Source: Nitrospirota bacterium
GTDB lineage: Bacteria; Nitrospirota; Thermodesulfovibrionia; Thermodesulfovibrionales; UBA6898
Assembly (NCBI GenBank): GCA_016235245.1
Contig: JACRLO010000008.1
Span: 1 to 64,000 of the forward strand
DNA length: 64,000 bases
Direction: 5' to 3'
Every line of letters begins with the position of its first letter. Positions within the stretch are counted from its first letter, which is position 1. Positions 1-8,514 of the stretch are shown in pieces. Below the pieces are notes generated by a model. That model did not search any database and was not told the DNA's origin. It was given only the letters and a program-made list of their open reading frames with translations. Both the position numbers and the translations under genes were made by a program.

Positions 1-342
1 GATGACAGCAGCCTCAGAAAACTGATAACCACGATACTGCGTAATCAGGGCTATACCGTGATCGAAGCAACCGATGGCGCAGATGCAGTCGAAAAATACA
101 GCGGCAGCAGTGATATCATACAACTGCTCGTCCTTGACGGAATCATGCCGAAGAAAAACGGTAAAGAGGCGTTAGACGAAATCAGGCTCATCAATCCTTC
201 GGTGAAGGCCCTCTTTGTAAGCGGCTACGCAGAAGATATTGTCAGCAGGCAGGGGCTGCTTGAACCGGGCATCACGTTTATTCAAAAACCGCTCTCGCCT
301 TCAGCCCTGCTGAAGAAGGTGCGGGAGCTGCTGGACGACTGA
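1..342 (+). CDS. Receiver (REC) domain protein, 5' truncated by window edge
   Basis: The frame is open from base 1, so the gene begins outside the window; about 113 residues are visible. They form the end of a CheY-like receiver domain. It starts at the DDSS acidic pocket, the probable phosphoacceptor is the Asp in VLDGIMP, and the conserved Lys is in the QKPLSP motif near the end. The domain lies at the extreme C-terminus, and a receiver placed there is common in hybrid histidine kinases, so that is the likeliest parent. A stand-alone response regulator is also possible because the N-terminus is not visible. Confidence 0.85.
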   Translation, partial: DDSSLRKLITTILRNQGYTVIEATDGADAVEKYSGSSDIIQLLVLDGIMPKKNGKEALDEIRLINPSVKALFVSGYAEDIVSRQGLLEPGITFIQKPLSPSALLKKVRELLDD

Positions 343-357
343 TTCATCTCCGGCTTC

Positions 358-555
358 TCAGCGAGTAAATTCGTCCAGCGCAAACGTAAGCCCTTCTGCT
401 CTGCCCTGCCAGTATGCTATCTGGTCACGGGTCATCCAGATATCGTGAAAGTTCTTGAGATCGGCATTTTCAAGCAGCTTCAGTTTTTCTGAAAACTCAA
501 GCTTTTTGGCGACCGCACGGTCATATTCAGCCTGTATTTTTTCGATATGGGTCAC
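358..555 (-). CDS. Small hypothetical protein (65 aa)
   Basis: Not recognised. It is a charged, probably helical 65-residue protein with no signal peptide, membrane segment or Cys motif; Lys, Glu and Leu spacing suggests a short coiled coil. It lies only three bases downstream of the end of the oxidoreductase gene read on the other side of its start, on the same strand, so the two may be cotranscribed. The ATG start is the only one that gives most of the length. It faces the receiver-domain gene tail to tail. No function is proposed. Confidence 0.55.
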   Translation of the reverse strand: MTHIEKIQAEYDRAVAKKLEFSEKLKLLENADLKNFHDIWMTRDQIAYWQGRAEGLTFALDEFTR

Positions 556-558
556 GTG

Positions 559-1188
559 TTACCGCCTTATGAGATTCAACGCCATATTTGTACCCATCTT
601 CATGCCATAGCCGAGTGATATTATCAGCATCGCGACAGGTTCAAGGAGCCGGGCCGCCGTAAGAGGTCCGCAATCGATTGGGTCGAAGCCCACATCTCTG
701 ATCAGCTTTGCTACGACCGTTTTTGCCCCGGCATCATCCCCGCAGTAAAGCATACTTGCCATCCGGGAGCCGAAGAGGCGCGACTTCTCCTCATACACCT
801 GGGCAAAGGCCGTATTGAACGCCTTAACTACCTTTGCTCCGGGGACCATTCCGGCAATCTCCTCTGCAGCAGAACTGGTATACCCCAGCTCAAGTCCGCT
901 CAGATCGGGTTTAAGCGGGTTCGTACAATCGATAACAATTTTATTATTCAGGGTGCCTGCCTGTTTGAGCGCATCAGGGACATCCGGCCAGCGTACCGAA
1001 AGGAGGATTATATCCGCCTGGGCCGCGTCTGCAGGCGTACCGGCCCTCGCATTGGGCAGAGCCGCTGCCAGAACATTCAGCTTTTCCTGATTCCGGGAAT
1101 AACTGAAGATAATCCGGTGGCCTTTCATACCCCAGATCTTTCCAAGACCGCTGCCCATATTTCCGGAACCGATAATACCTATTTCCAT
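559..1188 (-). CDS. NADPH-dependent F420 reductase-like oxidoreductase
   Basis: A 209-residue protein of the NADP oxidoreductase, coenzyme F420-dependent family. The N-terminus MEIGIIGSGNMGSG is a Rossmann nucleotide-binding loop, followed by a strand and the SYSRNQEKL region where NADP phosphate recognition is expected. VVKAFNT in the middle and the PLEPVAML-like C-terminal helix fit the family. A longer frame extends upstream, but the ATG at 1188 places the Rossmann motif at residue 5 and has AGAGGG just upstream, so it is preferred. Members reduce F420 or other substrates; without F420 biosynthesis genes nearby the true substrate is open. Confidence 0.83.
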   Translation of the reverse strand: MEIGIIGSGNMGSGLGKIWGMKGHRIIFSYSRNQEKLNVLAAALPNARAGTPADAAQADIILLSVRWPDVPDALKQAGTLNNKIVIDCTNPLKPDLSGLELGYTSSAAEEIAGMVPGAKVVKAFNTAFAQVYEEKSRLFGSRMASMLYCGDDAGAKTVVAKLIRDVGFDPIDCGPLTAARLLEPVAMLIISLGYGMKMGTNMALNLIRR

Positions 1189-1251
1189 ATGCAGCCCTCT
1201 CTTTCTTCTTTTCTCCACTATACCAGACAATGCACTAACTGTCGAATAACT

Positions 1252-1284
1252 AAAAAAAGGGTGCAGGGAAAACCCTGCACCCTT
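1252..1284 (-). terminator. Rho-independent terminator of the substrate-binding protein gene
   Basis: A perfect 12-bp stem (AAGGGTGCAGGG at 1257-1268 pairing with 1273-1284) closes an AAAA loop. On the minus strand it is followed by a run of seven U residues (A tract at 1252-1258). It sits 27 bases past the stop of the branched-chain amino-acid binding protein gene, ending the aroQ-to-binding-protein transcript. Confidence 0.88.
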
Positions 1285-1310
1285 CGGCGTATAGTATCGA
1301 AGAGAAATAC

Positions 1311-2426
1311 TTACGGTTTCCACTGCTCAGCGAACTTGCCGTCCTTTGTTGTCCATACAACATAGGGAGGGGCAGTAACATCACCCTTATCGTCAAACCT
1401 GATCTTCCCCACTGCGCCGGAAAACTCCAGCGTATGGAGCTTTTCGATAACCTTTGTGCCCTCTGTCGTATTTGCATCCCTGATAGCCGTAAGCATGATA
1501 TTGGCAGCATCATAGGCATAGATGGAGTATGGGCCGAGCTCACCGAACTTCGCATTGTATCTGCTGATAAAGTCCTTTGCAGTGGGAATATTCTTCGGGT
1601 CAGGGCTGAAGGTAAGATACGTGCCCTCCGCTGCCTGCGCTCCTGCAATCTCTATGAATTTCGGATCGATGGAGCCGTCACCGCTCATAAACGGCGCCTT
1701 CATACCAAGTTCACGCGACTGCCTCACAAGCAGGCCCATCTCGGGATAGATGCCGCCGAAAAATATGAGTTCAGGCTTCTTCTCCCTGATCGTGGTGAGC
1801 ACGCCCTTGAAGTCCTTGTCCCCCTGGATAATGCCGCCATAAAAGACGATCTCGACCTTATCACCAAGCGCTTTTTTGAACTCATCGGCAAGACCCTGGC
1901 CGTAGGTTGTCTTGTCATGGAGGACGGCAATCTTCTTCAGTTTCAGCTGACTGTTGACAAAATCAGCGCCGACCTTGCCCTGCTGGTCATCCCTTCCACA
2001 AACCCTGAACACCCCCTTGTACCCCTTCTCCGTAAACTGCGGATTCGTGGAGCCGGGCGAAATCATCGGCAGGCTTCCCCTGTTATAAATATCAGATGCG
2101 GGGATGGAGCAGCTTGAGTTGAAGTGGCCGATAATGCCGACCGCGCCGTCATTAACGATCTTGTTCGCAACGGAAACCGCCTGCTTCGGGTCATGCTGGT
2201 CATCGCCGATAATCAACTCGATCTTTTTACCCAGCATGCCGCCTTTTGCGTTCCATTCCTCAACCGCAAGGGAAACACCGTTTTTGAAATCAGTGCCCAT
2301 CTTCGACTGATCTCCTGTCATGGGGCCTGCAACGCCGATCTTGATCGAGTCTGATTTTTTCTGGCAGCCTGCCATAAGAGTCAGCGCAATACCAAAGTAC
2401 AGAAGCAACAGGTATCTTTTTTTCAT
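1311..2426 (-). CDS. Branched-chain amino-acid-type ABC transporter substrate-binding lipoprotein
   Basis: A 371-residue periplasmic binding protein of the LivJ/LivK (type 1 periplasmic binding) family. The N-terminus is a lipoprotein signal peptide with a lipobox LMAGC (Cys at about residue 20), so it is anchored to a membrane. Family hallmarks include IKIGVAGPMTGDQSKMG at the start of the mature domain, GIIGHFNSSCS and the YDAANIM region. No permease or ATPase gene of the transporter is in the window, so it is an orphan. It starts one base after the thiE stop, and thiE supplies its ribosome binding site (GGGAGGATAAC), so the two are translationally linked. The ligand is unknown; Leu/Ile/Val is only the family default. 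Confidence 0.93.
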   Translation of the reverse strand: MKKRYLLLLYFGIALTLMAGCQKKSDSIKIGVAGPMTGDQSKMGTDFKNGVSLAVEEWNAKGGMLGKKIELIIGDDQHDPKQAVSVANKIVNDGAVGIIGHFNSSCSIPASDIYNRGSLPMISPGSTNPQFTEKGYKGVFRVCGRDDQQGKVGADFVNSQLKLKKIAVLHDKTTYGQGLADEFKKALGDKVEIVFYGGIIQGDKDFKGVLTTIREKKPELIFFGGIYPEMGLLVRQSRELGMKAPFMSGDGSIDPKFIEIAGAQAAEGTYLTFSPDPKNIPTAKDFISRYNAKFGELGPYSIYAYDAANIMLTAIRDANTTEGTKVIEKLHTLEFSGAVGKIRFDDKGDVTAPPYVVWTTKDGKFAEQWKP

Positions 2427-2427
2427 G

Positions 2428-3048
2428 TTATCCTCCCGGGACTTTCTGAATTATTTTATGAAATCGTTTTGCGTTTTGCGTTATGTCGCCCCTGCAGATC
2501 GCAGTGGCAAGCGCAACCGCGTCGGCTCCCGCACGCATGACATCAGCAGCCGTATCGATGCTGATGCCGCCGATAGCCACAACAGGAATATTGCAATTTT
2601 GTTTTATTGTCTTAAGAATGTCAACCCCTTTTGGCGCGCCGGCATCCTTTGTGCTCGTATGGAAAATAGGGCCAAACCCGATGTAGTCAGCCCCTCCTGC
2701 TTCTGCCTCTGCTGCCTGCTTCAGAGTATGGGTAGAAATACCGACGATCCTGCTGCCCATAATTTTTCTGGCCTCCGGCAGCGGCAGATCGTCCTGACCC
2801 AGATGAACACCGTCAGCATCTGTAGCAAGCGCAATATCAGCATGGTCGTTGATGATAAATACTGCGTTATAGGAGCGGGTCAATTCCCTGAGCTTTACGG
2901 CCTCATCATACATTTCCCGTCGTGTCTTCTGTTTTTCCCGGTATTGGATAAACGTAATACCTTCATCAAGCACACGTTTCACCATCTCGGTAAAGGGGAT
3001 AGCTGACCAGGTCCTGTCCGTGATGAAGCAGATGCCGTGCTGATACAT
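2428..3048 (-). CDS. thiE: Thiamine-phosphate synthase
   Basis: A 206-residue TIM-barrel enzyme that joins hydroxymethylpyrimidine diphosphate and thiazole phosphate to give thiamine monophosphate. Visible family motifs are QYREK (diphosphate binding) near residue 36, INDHADIALATDADGVHLGQDD in the middle, the GPIFHTSTKDAGAP loop, and VVAIGGI plus ADAVALATAI near the C-terminus. Length matches the family. No TPP riboswitch was seen; it lies 13 bases downstream of accC and immediately upstream of the binding-protein gene. No other thiamine gene is in the window. Confidence 0.93.
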   Translation of the reverse strand: MYQHGICFITDRTWSAIPFTEMVKRVLDEGITFIQYREKQKTRREMYDEAVKLRELTRSYNAVFIINDHADIALATDADGVHLGQDDLPLPEARKIMGSRIVGISTHTLKQAAEAEAGGADYIGFGPIFHTSTKDAGAPKGVDILKTIKQNCNIPVVAIGGISIDTAADVMRAGADAVALATAICRGDITQNAKRFHKIIQKVPGG

Positions 3049-3061
3049 TGAGGGACTATGG

Positions 3062-4426
3062 TTATTTATTGGCCGGTTGCAGAGGGTTGTTCATCTTCTC
3101 GACCAGGCCGGTATTGAACTCACCCCTGACAAAGTCAGGATCGTTCAAAACTCTTTTATGGAACGGTATCGTCGTCTTGATGCCTTCGATAATGAACTCA
3201 CCGAGGGCACGTCGCATCCTCGCCATGGCCTCCTCCCGGTCGCGGCCATGGACGATCAGCTTTGCAACCAGGGAATCATAATGCGAAGAAACAACGCAGC
3301 CGTTGTACATGGCCGTATCCACGCGCACGCCCGGTCCGCCCGGCACCGCCATAAACGTGATCCTGCCGGGGCAGGGGATAAACCGTTCGGGGTCCTCGGC
3401 ATTGATTCTGCATTCTATGGCATGTCCGGTAAACTTCACCTGCGGCTGCTTCAGCTCCAGGGGAAAACCAGCAGCCACCCTGATCTGCTCCTTCACAATG
3501 TCTATGCCCGTTACAAACTCGGTGACCGGATGCTCGACCTGAAGACGCGTATTGATCTCCATGAAGTAGATGTTGCCGTCAGGCTCCACGATAAATTCAA
3601 CCGTGCCCGCATTGCGGTATTTGATCGCCCGGGCAGCCTTTACCGCATATTCACCGATCTTTTTTCTGAACTTTTCCGAGGCGATAGGCGAAGGCGACTC
3701 CTCGATCAGCTTCTGGTGGCGCCTCTGCACAGAGCAATCCCGTTCGCCCAGGTGAAGGATATTGCCCTTGCCGTCCGCAATGATCTGCACCTCGACATGG
3801 CGCATCTCGGTAATATATTTTTCCATATAGAGCTCGCCATTGCCGAAGGCCGTAAGCGCCTCTCTCTGCGCCATGAAAAAAAGTTTCTCAAGTTCAGCTT
3901 CTTCCCTGATGATCCTCATACCGCGTCCGCCGCCGCCGGCAGATGCCTTGATAATCACCGGAAACCCGATTTTTTTTGCCAGCTTGAGCGCTGATTCCTC
4001 TGTCACCACAGGGCCGTCGCTGCCGGGAACCACAGGCACTCCTCTGCGCTTCATCGTCTGCCGGGCTTTCGACTTGTCCCCGCCAAGCCTTATTGTCTCC
4101 GCAGACGGACCGATAAAGGTGATTCCTGAGGTAAGACAGGCCTCTGCAAACTGAGGGTTCTCCGAGAGAAAGCCGTACCCCGGATGGATCGCCTCCGCAT
4201 CAGTAATCTCTGCCGCAGAAAGAATACTGGGAAGATTATTATAGCTCTGGGCTGTGCTTGCCGGACCGACGCAGACAGATTCATCCGCGAGCTTTACGTG
4301 GAACGACTCCTTGTCCGCGTCCGAATAGATCGCAACCGTCTTGATGCCGAGTTCTTTGCAGGCACGGATGACCCTGACCGCTATCTCTCCGCGGTTGGCA
4401 ATGAGAATCTTATTAAAAAGCTTCAT
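3062..4426 (-). CDS. accC: Acetyl-CoA carboxylase, biotin carboxylase subunit
   Basis: A 454-residue biotin carboxylase that carboxylates the biotin of AccB with ATP and bicarbonate, the first half-reaction of malonyl-CoA synthesis. The N-terminus [13 protein letters not shown] is diagnostic. The ATP-grasp loop [12 protein letters not shown], the [15 protein letters not shown] segment and the [15 protein letters not shown] catalytic motif are all intact. Its ATG overlaps the accB stop by four bases, so accB-accC is translationally coupled. The carboxyltransferase genes accA and accD are not in the window. Confidence 0.97.
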   Translation of the reverse strand: MKLFNKILIANRGEIAVRVIRACKELGIKTVAIYSDADKESFHVKLADESVCVGPASTAQSYNNLPSILSAAEITDAEAIHPGYGFLSENPQFAEACLTSGITFIGPSAETIRLGGDKSKARQTMKRRGVPVVPGSDGPVVTEESALKLAKKIGFPVIIKASAGGGGRGMRIIREEAELEKLFFMAQREALTAFGNGELYMEKYITEMRHVEVQIIADGKGNILHLGERDCSVQRRHQKLIEESPSPIASEKFRKKIGEYAVKAARAIKYRNAGTVEFIVEPDGNIYFMEINTRLQVEHPVTEFVTGIDIVKEQIRVAAGFPLELKQPQVKFTGHAIECRINAEDPERFIPCPGRITFMAVPGGPGVRVDTAMYNGCVVSSHYDSLVAKLIVHGRDREEAMARMRRALGEFIIEGIKTTIPFHKRVLNDPDFVRGEFNTGLVEKMNNPLQPANK

Positions 4427-4869
4427 GCAGGCTCAACAAGAAAGAGCGGTTCACCGTATTCAACCGCCTGTCCGTTTTCCACAAGGGCTTTCACAACCGT
4501 GCCGTCAGCCTCACACTCGATCTCGTTCATGAGTTTCATCGCCTCTATCAGGCAGAGGACCTGTCCCTTTTTCACCTTCTGGCCGATCTCGATAAAGCTC
4601 GCAGCCTCAGGTGACGGCGAACGGTAAAACGTTCCGACGATAGGGGAGGTAATGGTGATCAGCCTCTGTTCAGGCTCTTCAGCTACCGCCTCTCTCACCT
4701 GCGTTTCCTGCGCAGTAACGACAGAAGGCCTGTGAGCAGGGATATCGATAGACTGCAGATATTTCTCGCGTTTGATTTTTACCTTGGTGCCATCCTTCTC
4801 AACCTGCAGCTCGGTAATGTCCGTTTCCTTGAGAAGTTCTATGATCTCTTTAAGGTCCTCAAGTTCCAT
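4423..4869 (-). CDS. accB: Acetyl-CoA carboxylase biotin carboxyl carrier protein
   Basis: A 148-residue carrier. The N-terminal helix (about 1-30) is followed by a variable linker and a C-terminal biotinyl domain. The biotinylated lysine is K112 in the EAMKLM motif, and the [15 protein letters not shown] motif that begins the domain is typical of AccB. The start overlaps the last base of efp, giving the order aroQ, M24 peptidase, efp, accB, accC, which is widespread in bacteria. Function is in the cytosol as partner of AccC. Confidence 0.97.
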   Translation of the reverse strand: MELEDLKEIIELLKETDITELQVEKDGTKVKIKREKYLQSIDIPAHRPSVVTAQETQVREAVAEEPEQRLITITSPIVGTFYRSPSPEAASFIEIGQKVKKGQVLCLIEAMKLMNEIECEADGTVVKALVENGQAVEYGEPLFLVEPA

Positions 4870-5432
4870 TATCGCACCCTTTCTATATATTCAGACGTCC
4901 TCGTATCGACTCTGATCGTGTCTCCTTCACTGAGATGAAACGGCACCCTTACGACCGCACCGGTCTCGAGCGTTGCGGGCTTCCCGCCCCCAGATGAGGT
5001 ATCACCCTTGAACCCTGCCGGGTCGGTCTTCGCAATGACCAGTTCCGCAAAGGTCGGCAGTTCCACATTAAGGGGCTCTCCCTTATAGTAGAGGACCTTC
5101 ACCTCCATATTTTCCTTAAGGAAAAGCTTTGTATCGCCCAACTGCGCCGAGCTCAGCGGAAGCTGCTCGTATGTTTCCTGGTCCATAAAGATATAGTCCT
5201 CGCCCTGGGCATAGAGATACTGCATCTTTTTCTCTTCAAGTCCCGCAGGAGGAAATTTTTCGCCTGACCTGATCGTCTCTTCGATAACGCCGCCGGTCTT
5301 GAGATTCTTCATCTTTGTCTTGACGTTTGCGCCGCCTCTTCCCATCTTGACGTGCTGAAAATCGATGATCTCGTAAGGTTCACCCTTATATTCTATCTTT
5401 GCGCCTTTTCTGAAATCACTCGTTGCTATCAA
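4869..5432 (-). CDS. efp: Translation elongation factor P
   Basis: A 187-residue EF-P, the standard length, with KOW-like N-domain and two OB domains. It binds ribosomes stalled at polyproline stretches. The tip loop that enters the peptidyl-transferase centre reads HVKMGRGGANVK and carries Arg at position 32, where many bacteria (EpmA type) have the modified Lys. Other lineages carry Arg32, which EarP rhamnosylates, although those proteins have a different surrounding loop. No modification gene (epmA, epmB, earP) is in the window. Cotranscribed with the M24 peptidase and accBC. Confidence 0.97.
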   Translation of the reverse strand: MIATSDFRKGAKIEYKGEPYEIIDFQHVKMGRGGANVKTKMKNLKTGGVIEETIRSGEKFPPAGLEEKKMQYLYAQGEDYIFMDQETYEQLPLSSAQLGDTKLFLKENMEVKVLYYKGEPLNVELPTFAELVIAKTDPAGFKGDTSSGGGKPATLETGAVVRVPFHLSEGDTIRVDTRTSEYIERVR

Positions 5433-5456
5433 TGGTTTATTCCTCCTGAATCAATG

Positions 5457-6518
5457 TTAGACTGTTTCAAGTCTTTTGGGAAGCGTTGTCAGGGTCGTAC
5501 AACCGTGCTTCTCGACATGGACCATGTCTTCGATCCTTACTCCCCCGAAGCCGGGCAGATAAATCCCTGGTTCGATAGTAAATACCATGCCGGCCCTGAT
5601 CGTTTCTCTGCCAAAGCGGGATACGCGCGGCAGTTCATGGACATCGAGGCCAACCCCATGGCCCGTGCCATGGCCAAAGAAGTCACCGTACCCTGCCTTT
5701 TTTATAACATCTCTTGCGGTCTTGTCAACCGTGCGGGCAATGACCCCTTCACCTACAGAGGTGATCGCCCTCTGATTCGCGCTCAGAACCGTATTATAGA
5801 CTTCAATCTTCCGCGAAAGGTCCTTCCCTCCTCTTAAAAGAAAGGTCCTGGTCATATCGGAGAAATATCCTCCTGCCTCGCCGGCCCAGTCAAACATGAT
5901 GAAGTCGCCCTGTTTGATCCTGTTGTCGGTTGGCCTTGCATGAGGCATTGCCGAGTTTTTCCCCGCGGCAACGATAATGTCAAAGGGGATCACCGCGCAG
6001 CCCTGGCTCTTCAGCCCCGCCTCAAGCCGCAGCGCAAGATGACGTTCCGAAAAGCCCGGCTTGATATAGGGTTTAACTTCGAGAAAGGCCTTCTCTGCCC
6101 GCTCAACAGCCCTGCTGATCATCTTGAGTTCAAGCCGGCTCTTGATCCGCCTCAACTCCTCGACCAGGTTCGTGACGCTCTTTACCCTGAACCCCTTCCT
6201 CAGAAGCGATTTATAAAATGCATAGGAGACTGTCGATTCAAAGCCAAGCGTCTTGATGCCAACAGCCTTTGCCCTCTCCAGAATCTGTTTTGGGCGTTCC
6301 TCGCTCTCGATTACGATATCAAAACCACGCACCTCCCGCTTTGACTGCTCTTCATACCGGGAGTCGGTAAAAAAAATGCGCTCTTTCTTCGTTATAAGCA
6401 GACAGGCCGATGAACCGGTAAACCCGGAAAGATAGCGGATATTTCTGATATGGGAAATAAGCATGCCACTGATCCCCTTGGAAGCAAGGGATTCGGTTAT
6501 CGCAATAATCTGCTTCAT
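5457..6518 (-). CDS. M24 family metallopeptidase (Xaa-Pro aminopeptidase type)
   Basis: A 353-residue aminopeptidase with a creatinase-like N-domain (about 1-125) and a pita-bread catalytic domain. The five metal ligands are visible: Asp in FDWAGEAGG, Asp in FSDMTRTF, His in [14 protein letters not shown], and two Glu in TIEPGIY and GGVRIED. This makes it a dinuclear metal enzyme that removes residues preceding proline. Its neighbour efp handles proline-rich translation, a common pairing. The start overlaps the aroQ stop by four bases (ATGA). Confidence 0.92.
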   Translation of the reverse strand: MKQIIAITESLASKGISGMLISHIRNIRYLSGFTGSSACLLITKKERIFFTDSRYEEQSKREVRGFDIVIESEERPKQILERAKAVGIKTLGFESTVSYAFYKSLLRKGFRVKSVTNLVEELRRIKSRLELKMISRAVERAEKAFLEVKPYIKPGFSERHLALRLEAGLKSQGCAVIPFDIIVAAGKNSAMPHARPTDNRIKQGDFIMFDWAGEAGGYFSDMTRTFLLRGGKDLSRKIEVYNTVLSANQRAITSVGEGVIARTVDKTARDVIKKAGYGDFFGHGTGHGVGLDVHELPRVSRFGRETIRAGMVFTIEPGIYLPGFGGVRIEDMVHVEKHGCTTLTTLPKRLETV

Positions 6519-6943
6519 CCCTTCAGGATCTTCCGGCTGGCTCGTACGGCAAGGAGATAACCATCAACCCCGAGGCCGCTGATCTGTCCCGTAGCAACGC
6601 CGGCGATATAAGAGGTTCTCCTGAAATCTTCTCTCTTATGGATATTCGAAATGTGGACTTCAATGGCAGGCCTGCCCACCGCAGAAATGGCATCCCTGAT
6701 CGCAATGCTCGTATGCGTATAGGCAGCCGGGTTGATGATCAACAGGTCATAAGCCTTCTTTTGGACTGCATCGACAATGGCTCCCTCGCTGTTGGACTGG
6801 AAGGTTTCCGCTTCAATGCCGAGTTCCTTTGACAGCTCGTAAATCTGACGGTTGATCTCCTCAAGAGTCACACTGCCGTAAACATCCGGCTCTCGTGTGC
6901 CCAGAAGATTCAGGTTTGGGCCGTGTATGACAAGGATTTTCAT
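6515..6943 (-). CDS. aroQ: 3-dehydroquinate dehydratase, type II
   Basis: A 142-residue type II dehydroquinase of the shikimate pathway. Motifs present are [17 protein letters not shown] near the N-terminus (including the catalytic Tyr of the flexible loop), [16 protein letters not shown] in the middle, [17 protein letters not shown] with the catalytic His, and the [12 protein letters not shown]-terminal segment. It is the first gene of the aroQ-peptidase-efp-accBC run. Full length for the family. Confidence 0.96.
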   Translation of the reverse strand: MKILVIHGPNLNLLGTREPDVYGSVTLEEINRQIYELSKELGIEAETFQSNSEGAIVDAVQKKAYDLLIINPAAYTHTSIAIRDAISAVGRPAIEVHISNIHKREDFRRTSYIAGVATGQISGLGVDGYLLAVRASRKILKG

Positions 6944-7001
6944 GGATATTCAGTTCAGAAATTATTGTTTTTCCGGCGATAGACCGCCGATGCCGGTTCT
7001 G

Positions 7002-7358
7002 CTAAAATTCGTGTTCTATCCTGGGGATCATTGTTTTGAGGACGTAGCGTCCCTTACCGTAATTACCCTCAGGTTTTATGACAAGAGAAAGATAATACTC
7101 ATCATTGATCTTCCGCATGATAATACCGCAGGTATCCGAGACGATTGAAAATTCTCTGGCCTGTCCCAGACCCAGGTTCTCTGCGGCATAACCGACGTCC
7201 CTGATCATCGCAGAGGCCTCAGCGCCAAGCCCTGTCAAATCGATAAGCTTCTCAACAACATATTCCTGCACCGGAATTCCGTCAGAGGCAAGGATCATTG
7301 CCGCAACAGCACCGTCAACTTTATCTACCGCCTCTTTAAGAATGTCCGAGAAATTCAT
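7002..7358 (-). CDS. Roadblock/LC7 domain protein
   Basis: A 118-residue roadblock/LC7 fold protein of the kind that dimerises and regulates small Ras-like GTPases such as MglA. The N-terminal segment with AAMILASDGIPVQEYV and the later CGIIMRKINDEYYLSLV strands fit the family. I start it at the ATG at 7358, which has AAGGGG just upstream; an in-frame upstream start adds 11 residues. It overlaps the end of the TPR gene by 23 bases and so is translationally coupled to it. A GTPase partner, MglA, is encoded about 8 kb away, together with a second roadblock protein. Confidence 0.8.
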   Translation of the reverse strand: MNFSDILKEAVDKVDGAVAAMILASDGIPVQEYVVEKLIDLTGLGAEASAMIRDVGYAAENLGLGQAREFSIVSDTCGIIMRKINDEYYLSLVIKPEGNYGKGRYVLKTMIPRIEHEF

Positions 7359-8478
7359 CGCGCCCCTTATGTATTCCTTCCAGAAATGCATTCAGTTTGT
7401 CTATGAGCAGTTCTTTGTCCTTACCCATCAGTTTCAGCAGCGATCTGAGCTCCTCAACCCGCTGAAGAACCCTCTTGTCATTGGGGTCATCGGTAAGAAA
7501 TTTCCTGTATACGCCCATCGCCTCGGCAAACTTGCCATCGGCCACAAACCTGTCGGCGTCTGAAAGATCTGTTATATCCTTCTTCGGCACAGCTGCCGGT
7601 TCTTCAAACGCAGCAAGCACCGGCTCTTCATCAATTTCAAGCGGCTCTTCCAGAAGTTCAATCGTCTCTTCCGCAGATTCTGCTGCAGAGAAAGGCTCAC
7701 CAACCGTAGAATTCATCTCCTGAGCTATCTCGTCATCAACATCCTCGAACGACAGGTCCTCCGCCTCAGCAACATCATCTTCAGAGAGGGAAACCGTGCC
7801 GGTGTCTTCAGGCTCAACCTGCGTTACAGGATTGCTTTCGTTATGATTTTCAAGCTCGTCACCCATGCCGGACTTATCACCAAAAAGCGAGTCCTTGAAG
7901 GCGTTCAGCTCATCTTCAGAATGTTCGACCTGAATGTCAGGGGCCTCAACATGTATCTCTTCGCCGATATGCATCTCCGAGGGCTCTTCCGCAGACGGAG
8001 CTCCGGCTCCAGGCATTTTAATCTCACCGTATGACGATTCCGCGTTCCGCGGTTCTTCAACCGGCGGAGCAGGAGACAACGCAGCTTCGATATCCTTCAA
8101 ATGGCCGACCGACTCTTCATCCATCGGATTAAGCTTCAGGATTGCCTTATATGCCTTTATGGCAAGATCCGTCTCGCCGGTATCCCTGTATACTTCCGCA
8201 AGTTTCTTGTGTGCAAAGAGGTTGTCAGGAACGATTTTTATAACGCCTTCGAATTCTTTCCGGGCCTCATCCATCATGCCTTTTTCAAGATACGTCTTGC
8301 CCAGCAGAACCCGCGCACTCGTATAGGTGACGTGTTTTTCGAGCCCCTTTTGAAGGACATCTATCGCCTCTTCCAGCATGCCCTCTTTTCTGTATTCCTC
8401 TGCAAGGGGCAGAAAGAGCTTCGAGTTAGGGTCTTTGTCAAACTTTTCTCTGAGTTTTTCTATGTCTTTAGATGCCAT
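7336..8478 (-). CDS. Tetratricopeptide repeat protein with acidic linker
   Basis: A 380-residue soluble protein. Residues 10 to about 125 form at least three TPR units (LFLPLAEEYRKEGMLEEAID, ARVLLGKTYLEKGMMDEARK, AHKKLAEVYRDTGETDLAIK). Residues about 130-300 are a long acidic, Glu- and Pro-rich low-complexity region likely to be disordered. A final TPR-like unit (ADRFVADGKFAEAMGVYRKF) occupies about 305-345. No signal peptide or membrane segment is seen. The coupled downstream roadblock gene suggests a scaffold in a small-GTPase regulatory complex; this is inference from context only. Confidence 0.85.
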   Translation of the reverse strand: MASKDIEKLREKFDKDPNSKLFLPLAEEYRKEGMLEEAIDVLQKGLEKHVTYTSARVLLGKTYLEKGMMDEARKEFEGVIKIVPDNLFAHKKLAEVYRDTGETDLAIKAYKAILKLNPMDEESVGHLKDIEAALSPAPPVEEPRNAESSYGEIKMPGAGAPSAEEPSEMHIGEEIHVEAPDIQVEHSEDELNAFKDSLFGDKSGMGDELENHNESNPVTQVEPEDTGTVSLSEDDVAEAEDLSFEDVDDEIAQEMNSTVGEPFSAAESAEETIELLEEPLEIDEEPVLAAFEEPAAVPKKDITDLSDADRFVADGKFAEAMGVYRKFLTDDPNDKRVLQRVEELRSLLKLMGKDKELLIDKLNAFLEGIHKGRDEFLGHS

Positions 8479-8514
8479 AACTAGTCAATTTTTTAGCAAA
8501 AAATGGAGATAAAG

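Noticed and set aside
1434-2117. Open frame of 227 codons opposite the substrate-binding protein gene
   Set aside because: The binding protein has a lipobox and full-length fold; this frame is a shadow.
2428-3061. TPP riboswitch upstream of thiE
   Set aside because: Only 13 bases separate accC and thiE, leaving no room for the aptamer.
3077-3994. Open frame of 305 codons opposite accC
   Set aside because: accC is complete on the other strand; the antisense product lacks any motif.
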